From Clostridia bacterium (GTDB lineage: Bacteria > Bacillota > Clostridia > Oscillospirales > CAG-272), in contig JAFQWT010000069.1 in the NCBI GenBank assembly GCA_017407375.1, positions 1-16,804 on the forward strand: a DNA stretch of 16,804 bases. The letters run 5' to 3'. Position numbers and translations under genes: made by a program. The stretch's first letter is position 1, and every line of letters starts with the position of its first letter. The notes beneath the pieces are model-generated. The model made no database searches. It saw only the letters and a program-made list of their open reading frames with translations, and had not been told where the DNA came from. This document shows positions 7,056-13,398 of this stretch, piece after piece.

Positions 7056-8474
7056 ATGGTCAAGCGCCGGGAAATAGACTTCACACATGGTCCGTTGCTA
7101 AAAAACATGATACTGTACGCCCTGCCGATCATCGGGGTGAACGTGCTGCAGCTTCTCTTTACCGCGGCCGATCTCTCGGTCCTTGGCATCGTTACGAAAA
7201 ACGATAGCGCGATTGCCGCCGTGGGTGCTTCCACCAACATCGTGAACCTTCTGGTCGGTGCCTTTACGGGCCTGACGCTGTCCGCCAACGTGGCGGTGGC
7301 GCGGTGCAAGGGCGCCAAGGACATGGAAAAATCCCGCCGCTTTGTGGGCACCTCCATGTTTTGCAGCATCTTCTTCGGTCTTATCATTACGGTGGTGGGC
7401 ATCCTCTGCGCCGAATCCTTTCTCCGCTGGACCGACTGCCCCGAGAGCGTGCTTCCCTATGCCGCGACCTACCTCCGCATCTACTTCCTCGGCGCTCCCG
7501 TCCTCCTCATTTACAACTTCAGCGCCACGATCCTGCGCGCCGTAGGCGATACCGTGCGCCCCCTGTACTTTCTGATCATCGGCGGTGCCATGAACGTTGT
7601 GCTCAACGTTTTCTTTGTGGCGGTCGTCGGCTGGGACATTGAGGGCGTGGCCGTGGCCACCGTGGCCTCCAACGCCTTTTGCGCCGTGGCTACGTTGACG
7701 GTCATCCTGAAAAACGACGGCTATGCCAAGCTTGAGCGCCGCTACTTCCGCATTTCGCGTGAGGAGCTGCGGGAGCTTTTGGTGGTCGGTCTGCCCTTGG
7801 CGCTCTCCAAATCGCTCTTTTCCATTGCCAACGTCCTGACGATCACCGAGATCAACCGCCTCGGCGAGGCCGCCACCACCTCGTATTCTGTCACCAAGGA
7901 ATTCGATGGCTTTATTCTTGAGGCCTCCCACGCGATCGGTGCCGCCAACCTGGCTGTGGTCAGCCAAAACTACGGCGCCCACCGTATGGACCGAGTGAAG
8001 CGCGTGCTTGGCATCACGTTTTTGCTTCAGCTGGCGGTGTGCGGCACGCTGGGCGTGGCTCTGCTCTTTGTCGGACGGCCGCTCTGCTCGATCCTCACCG
8101 ACACCGAGCTGGTGCTTGACCTTTGCTTTGTCCGCATCACCACGGTCAGCATCGCCTATATCTTCAACGGCTCGATCTCCATGGTTCAAGAGGGGATCCG
8201 CGGTATCGGGTATTCCTTCACCTCGCTCATGAACTCGATGTTCTCCAACATCGTGATCCGCATCATCTATCTGAAGCTGGTGCTTCCTCACCTGATGATC
8301 GAGGGAGAGATCGCCTACAACCTCCGTATGATCTATCTCCTCTACCCCGCCTCGTGGATTCTCGGTACCTTCTCCGGCCTTGCGATCCTCCTTGTCCTTT
8401 ATCGACGGGTCAAGCGCCGCTTTGCCGCCGAGGACGCCGCCAAGGAGTCGCCCGTTCCCGCTACCGCGGGATAA
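7056..8474 (+). CDS. MATE-family multidrug/cation antiporter
   Basis: This 472-residue polytopic membrane protein has the MATE layout of about 12 membrane helices in two homologous halves. Visible signatures include the loop VGAFTGLTLSANVAVARCKG (67-86) after the second helix, ATILRAVGDTVRP (157-169), and the second-half counterpart around GAANLAVVSQNYGAHRMDRV. MATE proteins export cationic drugs, toxins or metabolites in exchange for Na+ or H+; the substrate cannot be read from sequence. ATG 7056 is used because AGGAGG (7041-7046) lies 9 nt upstream; a TTG at 6987 in the same frame is the -35 box. It is a single-gene transcript with its own promoter, a palindromic candidate operator and a bidirectional-looking terminator 3 nt after the stop. 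It is clearly different from the second MATE gene in the window. Confidence 0.93.
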   Translation: MVKRREIDFTHGPLLKNMILYALPIIGVNVLQLLFTAADLSVLGIVTKNDSAIAAVGASTNIVNLLVGAFTGLTLSANVAVARCKGAKDMEKSRRFVGTSMFCSIFFGLIITVVGILCAESFLRWTDCPESVLPYAATYLRIYFLGAPVLLIYNFSATILRAVGDTVRPLYFLIIGGAMNVVLNVFFVAVVGWDIEGVAVATVASNAFCAVATLTVILKNDGYAKLERRYFRISREELRELLVVGLPLALSKSLFSIANVLTITEINRLGEAATTSYSVTKEFDGFILEASHAIGAANLAVVSQNYGAHRMDRVKRVLGITFLLQLAVCGTLGVALLFVGRPLCSILTDTELVLDLCFVRITTVSIAYIFNGSISMVQEGIRGIGYSFTSLMNSMFSNIVIRIIYLKLVLPHLMIEGEIAYNLRMIYLLYPASWILGTFSGLAILLVLYRRVKRRFAAEDAAKESPVPATAG

Positions 8475-8477
8475 TAC

Positions 8478-8505
8478 AAAAAAGCGCCCCAAGGGGCGCT
8501 TTTTT
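8478..8505. terminator. Terminator of the MATE gene
   Basis: AAAAAAGCGCCC (8478-8489) pairs with GGGCGCTTTTTT (8494-8505) around CAAG. T tracts exist on both strands, so it can also act on leftward transcripts from rplJL. Confidence 0.93.
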
Positions 8506-8515
8506 CTTTGGTATG

Positions 8516-8585
8516 GCCGCAGGCGTACAAGAGTACGTCAAGCGCGCGGGAACGGAGATAGAAAAAAGCAAGCACAATGTGCTTG
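8516..8585. repeat. Diverged, partial copy of the 145-bp repeat (unit 0)
   Basis: It aligns without gaps, offset 145, with 8661-8730. GCCGCAGGCGTAC, GTACGTCAAG and GATAGAAAAA are conserved, while the small-hairpin loop (AAGA instead of TTTC) and nearly the whole terminator stem are different yet still fully paired. The left half of a unit is missing here; the MATE terminator occupies that position. Confidence 0.8.
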
Positions 8586-8592
8586 CTTTTTT
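8562..8592. terminator. Terminator hairpin of unit 0
   Basis: AAAAAAGCAAGCAC (8562-8575) pairs with GTGCTTGCTTTTTT (8579-8592), a perfect 14-bp stem with an AAT loop and T tracts on both strands. Confidence 0.88.
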
Positions 8593-8730
8593 CGGTTATG
8601 CCGAAATTATAATGCATTGGCTCGGGCTAAAAAATTTCGAGAAGAAATCGCGTTTCTCGGGCCGCAGGCGTACTTTCGTACGTCAAGTGCGCGAGAGGCG
8701 CGATAGAAAAAGAGGTGGCAAAAGCCACCT
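8586..8730. repeat. 145-bp tandem repeat, unit 1
   Basis: It matches 8731-8875 at 144 of 145 positions; the one difference is G8660 versus A8805. Inside the unit are a TTTCGG/CCGAAA hairpin, an inverted repeat TCGAGAA/TTCTCGG, a small hairpin CGTAC-TTTC-GTACG (8669-8682), and the start of a terminator. It lies between the convergent MATE and rplL genes. I see no reading frame of interest and no transposase features. Confidence 0.95.
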
Positions 8731-8737
8731 CTTTTTT
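8707..8737. terminator. Terminator hairpin at the unit 1/unit 2 junction
   Basis: AAAAAGAGGTGGC (8707-8719) pairs with GCCACCTCTTTTT (8724-8736) around AAAA, followed by one more T. The minus strand ends in five T. Confidence 0.92.
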
Positions 8738-8875
8738 CGGTTATGCCGAAATTATAATGCATTGGCTCGGGCTAAAAAATTTCGAGAAGAAATCGCGTTT
8801 CTCGAGCCGCAGGCGTACTTTCGTACGTCAAGTGCGCGAGAGGCGCGATAGAAAAAGAGGTGGCAAAAGCCACCT
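8731..8875. repeat. 145-bp tandem repeat, unit 2
   Basis: This is the second near-perfect copy (one substitution, A8805). In this copy the substitution makes the TCGAGAA/TTCTCGA inverted repeat perfect. Confidence 0.95.
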
Positions 8876-8882
8876 CTTTTTT
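8852..8882. terminator. rplL-proximal terminator hairpin (unit 2/unit 3 junction)
   Basis: It is identical to the hairpin 145 bp upstream. It starts about 30 bp past the rplL stop on the minus strand and is the first terminator met by leftward rplJL transcripts; two more repeat hairpins and the MATE terminator follow. Confidence 0.93.
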
Positions 8883-8898
8883 CGGTTATGCCGAAATT
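8876..8898. repeat. Truncated third copy of the 145-bp repeat
   Basis: The first 23 bp of the unit (ending CCGAAATT) are repeated exactly before the sequence diverges at 8899, just short of the rplL stop codon. Confidence 0.85.
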
Positions 8899-8913
8899 TT
8901 TGCCCGAGAGAGA

Positions 8914-9294
8914 TTACTTAATCTCGACCTCGGCACCGGCAGCCTTAAGCTCCTCGGCAACCTTGTCGGTCTCTTCCTTCGTGACGCCTTCCTTGACGGT
9001 CTTGGGGGCACCCTCGACCATGTCCTTGGCCTCCTTCAGGCCGAGACCCGTGATGTTACGGATCGCCTTGATGACGTCGAGCTTCTTGTCGCCAAAGGCC
9101 TTGAGGATGACGTCAAACTCGGTCTTCTCCTCAGCGGCGGGAGCGGCAGCACCGGCAACGGCGGCACCGGCAACGGCAACGGGAGCGGCGCTGACGCCGA
9201 ACTCCTCCTCAAGCGCCTTCACAAGGTCGGCAAGCTCGAGAATGGTGAGAGCCTTAACTTCTTCGAGAATCTGGGTGATCTTTTCGCTAGCCAT
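8914..9294 (-). CDS. rplL: 50S ribosomal protein L7/L12
   Basis: This 126-residue stalk protein recruits and stimulates translational GTPases on the ribosome. It shows the N-terminal dimerisation helix pair (IEEVKALTILELADLVKALE-type segment, here near 10-30), an Ala/Val/Pro/Gly hinge (about 37-54) and the C-terminal globular domain with EFDVIL (58-63) and the conserved GLGLKEAKDMVE (83-94). ATG at 9294 has AGGAGG-type pairing (ACCTCC on plus at 9304-9309) 9 nt upstream. It follows rplJ by 78 bp in the same direction, the usual rplJ-rplL order, with its own strong ribosome binding site, consistent with the need for several L12 copies per L10. Confidence 0.97.
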   Translation of the reverse strand: MASEKITQILEEVKALTILELADLVKALEEEFGVSAAPVAVAGAAVAGAAAPAAEEKTEFDVILKAFGDKKLDVIKAIRNITGLGLKEAKDMVEGAPKTVKEGVTKEETDKVAEELKAAGAEVEIK

Positions 9295-9372
9295 GATAAT
9301 TTAACCTCCGATAAAATCGTTCTTTCTTTTTGTTTTTTGTTTTTGGTTGGTTACGCTACGCGGAGCGTGGGC

Positions 9373-9888
9373 TTAGGCCTCGGCCGGGGCGGCCTCGCCG
9401 TCCTTGTCGATCTTGGCCTGGAGAACGCGAGCAAAGCTGTAAAGGGGCGCCATCATGCTGCCGAGCATCTTCGCAATGAGAGTCTCACGCGAGGGAATAT
9501 CGGCAAGAGCCATAACACCGTTCTGATCCAGAACCTCACCCTCAACAAAGCCGGCCTTGATCTCAAAGGTCTCCACCTTCTCGGCGTATTCCTTCATGAT
9601 CTTTGCGGCGGCAACGGGATCGTCCTGGCTGACGGCCAGCGCGGTCATACCGACGAGATGCTCCTTGAGAGCGCCGAAGCCGACCTCATCACAGGCGCGG
9701 CCCGTGATCGAGTTCTTCAGAACGGCGTACTCAACACCCGCGGCGCGGAGAGCGGCGCGAAGCTTGGTATCGTCCTCGACGGTAATGCCTTCGTACTTCA
9801 CAAGCACACCGGCAGATGCGGTACGCATCTTAGCTGCCAGGGTTGCGACGGCTTCCTGCTTTGCGGCAAGAATCTTCTGACTGGGCAT
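9373..9888 (-). CDS. rplJ: 50S ribosomal protein L10
   Basis: This 171-residue protein anchors L7/L12 dimers to 23S rRNA and, as the L10(L12) complex, is the usual autoregulator of its own mRNA leader. The sequence has the L10 N-terminal domain (MPSQKILAAKQEAVATLAAKM split near residue 20, then VLVKYEGITVEDDTKLRAAL) and a C-terminal helix (about 145-165) that binds L12. The start at 9888 is fixed by GGAGGT 7 nt upstream on the minus strand; in-frame codons further upstream lie in the structured leader. Neighbouring rplK-rplA are not immediately upstream: a MATE gene sits there instead, and rplJ has its own strong promoter. Confidence 0.97.
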   Translation of the reverse strand: MPSQKILAAKQEAVATLAAKMRTASAGVLVKYEGITVEDDTKLRAALRAAGVEYAVLKNSITGRACDEVGFGALKEHLVGMTALAVSQDDPVAAAKIMKEYAEKVETFEIKAGFVEGEVLDQNGVMALADIPSRETLIAKMLGSMMAPLYSFARVLQAKIDKDGEAAPAEA

Positions 9889-10042
9889 TTCTTTTACCTC
9901 CGTATGAAATAAAAAATCCTTTTCCCGACGCCAACGCCGATAGAAAAGGAAAGCAAACCGCAAAAAGCGGGAATTTTTCACATTTCACCTCGGCAGGTTG
10001 GTGCTCAGCACTTTTACGGGAACCTGCTGTCTTTGGTTCAAC
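9889..10042 (-). promoter_or_regulatory. L10-type leader RNA with attenuator
   Basis: The approximately 150-nt leader begins near 10042. On the minus strand it contains ACCAAAGACAGCAGGTT, which resembles the L10-binding leader motif as I remember it. GCAGGTT (10027-10021) pairs with AACCTGC (9999-9993), enclosing a short GTGC-TGA-GCAC hairpin. A CCGC-TTTTT-GCGG hairpin (9970-9958) and an intrinsic terminator (9950-9911) follow before the rplJ ribosome binding site. This architecture fits autoregulation by L10(L12) through premature termination, known for Bacillus rplJL; family membership is recognised by eye only. Confidence 0.75.
9911..9950 (-). terminator. Leader attenuator upstream of rplJ
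   Basis: On the minus strand TCCTTTTC (9950-9943) pairs with GAAAAGGA (9924-9917), with an inner CGGCG/CGTCG stem and TTGG loop, followed by six T (9916-9911). TTCCCG at 9973-9968 is complementary to CGGGAA at 9927-9922, inside the 3' arm, and could form a competing structure. Confidence 0.65.
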
Positions 10043-10048
10043 ATGGGT

Positions 10049-10098
10049 ATTATACACGCTTTCCCCTCGCTTGTCAAGGGGTTTTTGAAAATTTTTTT
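10049..10098 (-). promoter_or_regulatory. Consensus promoter with UP-like element for rplJL
   Basis: TTGACA (10077-10072) and TATAAT (10054-10049) on the minus strand are perfect hexamers separated by 17 bp. Immediately upstream lies AAAAAAATTTTCAAAAA (10098-10082), which fits the UP-element consensus for alpha-CTD binding. This should be the strongest promoter in the window. Confidence 0.9.
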
Positions 10099-10111
10099 GA
10101 GGGGGCGGGCC

Positions 10112-11503
10112 TTATCGGCCCATCCCCCTCTCGCGCGGCATAAAGAGAAGGAAGGAAAGGAAGGCAAGAAGCGCCGTAAGACCGCTGACCAGCACCTCCC
10201 CGAAGGTGATCGTCAGAATGTCGTTGGCCACGTAGCGGACGACAAGGTAGAGGTACAGCTGAGCGAGGGCGACCTGCAAAAAGGAGAGGAGCATCGTGAT
10301 GAAGTTCTTGCCCGCGCCGTTCAGCCCACTGGAGAAGGGAGAGGAGAAAGAAACGAGAAGGGGGGTGGGGGAGAGGTAAAGAAAGAGCCCCGCGGCCGTT
10401 TTGGCAATGGCGGCATTATCAATGAAGATGTACGGCAGCTCCTCCGCAAGAAGGATGCGGAAGAGAACGAGGGGCGCCGTCACCGTGACGGCAAGACCAA
10501 GCGCTACGGCAACGCCGCGGCGCGCCCGAGAGACCCGCCCTGCGCCAAGGTTCTGGGAAACGAAGGTGGCGACGGCCGCCCCGAGGGCGGCGGTGGGCTG
10601 GGTGAAGAAGACCGCCAGCTTATTGTAGGTGGTGTAGCTGCCCATCACCAGGGCCTGCTCTCCGTCCGCCCCCGCAATGTACGACTGCATCAAAGCCGCC
10701 GAGACCGAGCCGACCGAGCGGGTGAGGGCGGCGGGGATGGCCAGGACCAGCATCCCGAAAAAGAGTGCCCGATCGAGCCGCAGACGGCGGAGCGAGAGAC
10801 GGACGGGCGCCTCGGTACGGAAAAGGACCGTGACCGTCATCACGGCGGCCACCAGCTGGGCGATGACCGTGGCCCACGCCACACCCGCCACGCCAAAGTC
10901 AAAGACGAAGACGAAGGCGGCATCAAGGACGATGTTGATGACCGAGGCCGTGGTAAGAAAGACGAAGGGGCGGCGCGTGTCACCGATGGAGCGGAGGAGC
11001 CCCGCGCCCATATTGTAGACGAGCATCGGGGTCAGCCCCGCAAAGAAGATGAGAAGGTAGGTGCGGGCGTGACGGTAGATCTCCGGGTCGCTGTCGGCAC
11101 CCAGGAGAAAGCGGAGCGCGAGGGGCGCCGCCAGAAGGCCCACGGCCGTCAGGACGATACCGAGGATCAGCGTAAAGCCCATGGCGGTATGTGCCGCACG
11201 GGAGACGCGCTCCCGGTCGTGCGAGCCAAAGACGCGCGCCGTCAGGATCTCGGCACCCGCGGCAAAGCCCCAAAAGACGGCAACGATCGTCTGGATCACG
11301 CCCGAAAGACTGCCGACGGCGGCGTATGCCTCGGTCTGGCCCGAGCGGCCCAGCACCCAGGCGTCCACCATATTGTAAAGGTACATAAAAATGTTCCCGC
11401 AAAGCACGGGAACGGCATAACGGATAAGAAGCGAGGAGATCCTGCCCTCGCTCATATCCAGCTCATGACGGGAGGAAAACAAACGCTTGAAGGAAGAACG
11501 CAT
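10112..11503 (-). CDS. Second MATE-family antiporter
   Basis: This 463-residue inner-membrane protein has about 12 hydrophobic helices in two MatE halves. It begins with a charged cytoplasmic N-terminus, then NMVDAWVLGRSG (44-55) in the first helix region, where an Asp is typical of MATE proteins; FWGFAAGAEILTARVFGSHD (77-96) follows, and LLRSIGDTRRPFVFL marks the end of the first half. The substrate is not predictable. AAGGAGGT on the minus strand (11517-11510) precedes ATG 11503. A TATAAT (11542-11537) upstream is a possible -10, but I see no good -35. It is divergent from an AEC transporter and precedes rplJL on the same strand. A GC-rich imperfect hairpin (about 10101-10130) overlaps its stop but lacks a U tract, so some read-through towards rplJ is possible. 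Confidence 0.92.
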   Translation of the reverse strand: MRSSFKRLFSSRHELDMSEGRISSLLIRYAVPVLCGNIFMYLYNMVDAWVLGRSGQTEAYAAVGSLSGVIQTIVAVFWGFAAGAEILTARVFGSHDRERVSRAAHTAMGFTLILGIVLTAVGLLAAPLALRFLLGADSDPEIYRHARTYLLIFFAGLTPMLVYNMGAGLLRSIGDTRRPFVFLTTASVINIVLDAAFVFVFDFGVAGVAWATVIAQLVAAVMTVTVLFRTEAPVRLSLRRLRLDRALFFGMLVLAIPAALTRSVGSVSAALMQSYIAGADGEQALVMGSYTTYNKLAVFFTQPTAALGAAVATFVSQNLGAGRVSRARRGVAVALGLAVTVTAPLVLFRILLAEELPYIFIDNAAIAKTAAGLFLYLSPTPLLVSFSSPFSSGLNGAGKNFITMLLSFLQVALAQLYLYLVVRYVANDILTITFGEVLVSGLTALLAFLSFLLFMPRERGMGR

Positions 11504-11612
11504 CGTGTGACCTCCTTATCACATTTCTTCGCCCCCATTATAGGCCTTTCCCCCGAAAAATGGAATTGCAAATATTGCACTGTCGCCGCTTTTTTTATTG
11601 CATTTTTGGCAC

Positions 11613-11641
11613 TTTCGAAACCGAAGGCGGTGTGGTATAAT
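11613..11641 (+). promoter_or_regulatory. Extended -10 promoter of the AEC transporter gene
   Basis: TGGTATAAT (11633-11641) is an extended -10; the -35 position holds only TTTCGA (11613-11618). Transcription should start near 11648, about 30 nt before the ATG. Confidence 0.65.
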
Positions 11642-11678
11642 GGACGTATTAACACCAATGGTGCTTTGAGGTATCCCT

Positions 11679-12623
11679 ATGACGACCATGCTGACGGCCT
11701 TTACCACCGTGGCAATGATGCTGCTTTACGCTCTGCCCGGGTTTTTGTTCATTAAGACAAAGGCGCTTTCCGCCGCTTCCATCACGCCCTTTTCCAAGCT
11801 CCTCATGTACGTGTGCCAGCCGCTCCTGCTCATCTACACGATGACGCGCGTGGAGTACACGCCCACCCTCCTTCTTGAGATGGGGATCATCCTCCTTGTG
11901 ACGCTCCTGATCCAGGTGGGCATGATCGGGCTGTTCTACTTCCTTTTCCGCAAAAAGATGGCCGACGCGCGCTTCCGTATCTACACCGTGGCCACAGCGC
12001 TTGGAAATTACGCCTTTATGGGGATCCCGATCCTTGAGGCGATCCTGCCCGAGTTCCCCAACACCCTGGCCTGCTCCGCGATGTGCTCGCTCTCGATCAA
12101 CATGGTGGCCTGGACGGCGGGGTGCGCCGTCATCTCGCAGGACCGCCGCTATATCAGTCTTAAAAAGATCTTCTTAAACCCCGCGCTCATCGGCTTTTAC
12201 GTGGCGCTCCCCTTCTTTTTCACCAACACAACGCCGGGGGAGCTTATCCACCCGATGCTGGACGAGATGATCGTGATGCTGGGCCGCATGGCAACGCCGC
12301 TTTGCATGATCATTATGGGCATGCGCCTGGCCGTTACGCCCTTCCGTGCGGTGTTCGGCAAGCCCGCCCTTTATCTCATCATTGCCGTCAAGCAGATCCT
12401 TCTGCCACTCGCGACCTTTGCCATTCTCCTTTTGCTTCCCCTCTCGTCCGAGCTGTCACGGGCGCTTTACGTCCTCATTACGTGTCCTGTGGCCGCCGTG
12501 GTCCAGAACTTTGCGGAGCTGCTGGGGGAGGGGCAGGAAACGGGCGCCGGCATCGTGCTGCTCGGCACCTCACTCTCGGCGCTGACGATCCCCCTGATGG
12601 TGCTCCTCTTGCCCCTGCTTTAA
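11679..12623 (+). CDS. AEC (auxin efflux carrier)-family transporter
   Basis: This 314-residue membrane protein of the Mem_trans/AEC family has about ten hydrophobic helices as two five-helix halves. Recognisable points are YALPGFLFIKTKAL (17-30) in the first helix, the conserved TALGNYAFMGIPIL (106-119), and KKIFLNPALIGF (162-173) with the Asn-Pro pair that opens the second half. Bacterial members are thought to move malate or other organic anions; the substrate here is unknown. GAGGT (11668-11672) is 6 nt before the ATG. It is monocistronic: its own promoter, and a bidirectional terminator directly after the stop. Confidence 0.92.
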   Translation: MTTMLTAFTTVAMMLLYALPGFLFIKTKALSAASITPFSKLLMYVCQPLLLIYTMTRVEYTPTLLLEMGIILLVTLLIQVGMIGLFYFLFRKKMADARFRIYTVATALGNYAFMGIPILEAILPEFPNTLACSAMCSLSINMVAWTAGCAVISQDRRYISLKKIFLNPALIGFYVALPFFFTNTTPGELIHPMLDEMIVMLGRMATPLCMIIMGMRLAVTPFRAVFGKPALYLIIAVKQILLPLATFAILLLLPLSSELSRALYVLITCPVAAVVQNFAELLGEGQETGAGIVLLGTSLSALTIPLMVLLLPLL

Positions 12624-12625
12624 AC

Positions 12626-12654
12626 AAAAAAAGACCGCTTGGCGGTCTTTTTTT
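12626..12654. terminator. Bidirectional terminator between AEC and HAD genes
   Basis: AAAAAAAGACCGC (12626-12638) and GCGGTCTTTTTTT (12642-12654) form a perfect stem with a TTG loop and T7 on each strand. It lies in the 32-bp gap between the convergent genes. Confidence 0.95.
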
Positions 12655-12655
12655 G

Positions 12656-13303
12656 TTATAGCGACAGGATCGCCGCGGCGGCCTTGGCGGGAGTGGCGGC
12701 AAGGTGGGTGGCGCCTGCCGCGGTCAGCTCAGCGGCATCACCGTAGCCCCAAAGGACACCAAGCGGCGTAACGCCAACGGCCAGGGCGCCCTCCACATCA
12801 AAGCGGCGGTCACCGACCATCACGGCCTCCTTTGGCGCAAGGCCGCGGTCCGCAAGGGCGTAGGAGAGCAGTGCGGCCTTATCGCCGCGGGTACCGTCAA
12901 ACTCGGCCCCGTACACGGCGCTGATATAGCGGTCGAGCCCAAAGTGGGAGACGATGCGGCGGCCGTACTCGTGCGGCTTGCCCGTGGCAAGGCAGAGGGT
13001 GAGGCCCGCCTCCCTTAGCGAAGCGAGCATGGCGGGAATGCCGGGGTACACCGTGTTCTCAAAGAGGCCGCGGGTGCCGTAATACTCACGGTAGAGCGTA
13101 ACGGCGCGGCGCGACGTGGCATCGTCAAGGCCGTAAAGGCCGCGAAAGCACTCATAAAGCGGCGGGCCGATGAAGGCGGTGGTCACCTCACTTGGGGCGG
13201 TGGGGAGCCCCAGCGCCGTCAGGGCGTGCGCCGCCCCGGCGAGGATCCCCGGGCGGGAGTCGGTCAGGGTGCCGTCAAGGTCAAGAAACACCGTGGTCTT
13301 CAT
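12656..13303 (-). CDS. HAD-superfamily phosphatase, phosphoglycolate phosphatase-like
   Basis: This 215-residue soluble HAD hydrolase has all four motifs: I DLDGT (8-12; nucleophile D8 and acid D10), II ATGK (106-109, T107), III K142, and IV VGDRRFD (163-169; D165, D169). The helical insertion after motif I (about 17-85) makes it a subclass-I cap enzyme of the Gph/PpaX/YjjG kind; ENTVYPGIPAML (82-93) is typical of that group. Candidates are phosphoglycolate phosphatase, pyrophosphatase PpaX or a nucleotidase; sequence alone does not decide. AAAGGTG on the minus strand about 8 nt before the ATG acts as ribosome binding site. It is monocistronic with its own promoter and is divergent from the SbcD-like gene. 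Confidence 0.9.
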   Translation of the reverse strand: MKTTVFLDLDGTLTDSRPGILAGAAHALTALGLPTAPSEVTTAFIGPPLYECFRGLYGLDDATSRRAVTLYREYYGTRGLFENTVYPGIPAMLASLREAGLTLCLATGKPHEYGRRIVSHFGLDRYISAVYGAEFDGTRGDKAALLSYALADRGLAPKEAVMVGDRRFDVEGALAVGVTPLGVLWGYGDAAELTAAGATHLAATPAKAAAAILSL

Positions 13304-13333
13304 CGCGTGTCACCTTTCTTTTTTGCTGTGTTC

Positions 13334-13362
13334 ATTATAGCATCGGCGCCGGGAAAAGTCAA
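13334..13362 (-). promoter_or_regulatory. Promoter of the HAD phosphatase gene
   Basis: On the minus strand TTGACT (13362-13357) and TATAAT (13339-13334) are 17 bp apart, with an extended -10 (TGCTATAAT). Confidence 0.85.
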
Positions 13363-13375
13363 GCCGCGGGGGGCG

Positions 13376-13398
13376 ACCTCCCTTGACAAAGGGGAGGT
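13376..13398. promoter_or_regulatory. Inverted repeat spanning the -35 of the SbcD-like promoter
   Basis: ACCTCCC (13376-13382) and GGGAGGT (13392-13398) are perfect reverse complements separated by 9 bp that contain the TTGACA -35 box. The geometry would suit a repressor that blocks polymerase. It does not resemble the Firmicutes LexA box. It could be coincidental in G-rich sequence. Confidence 0.35.

Noticed and set aside
6866..7402. N-terminal extension of dUTPase to over 300 residues
   Set aside because: The extension runs through the dut promoter and is opposite the MATE gene; the 147-residue form matches the family.
7098..8492. 464-codon minus-strand frame opposite the first MATE gene
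   Set aside because: It is antisense to a conserved membrane protein and begins inside a terminator; its hydrophilic low-complexity product has no family features.
8606..8613. ATTATAAT inside each repeat unit as a promoter on either strand
   Set aside because: No acceptable -35 lies 16-18 bp away on either strand (only T-rich or A-rich runs), so I do not call a promoter.
8123..8921. Repeated-peptide open frames through the 145-bp array
   Set aside because: The peptide repeats only mirror the DNA repeats; they cross several terminator hairpins and have no ribosome binding sites.
9353..9368. ACGCT/AGCGT hairpin in the rplJ-rplL gap as an attenuator
   Set aside because: Only 5 bp, with no T tract on the coding strand after it.
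10101..10130. Hairpin over the second MATE stop codon as an intrinsic terminator
   Set aside because: The GC-rich arms have a mismatch and bulge, and on the minus strand the stem is followed by A residues, not U, so it does not meet terminator criteria.
9998..11755. 585-codon plus-strand frame opposite the rplJ promoter and the second MATE gene
   Set aside because: It runs through a consensus promoter, an L10 leader and a MATE gene on the other strand; its composition (Arg/Gly/Asp/His-rich) is typical of a shadow frame.
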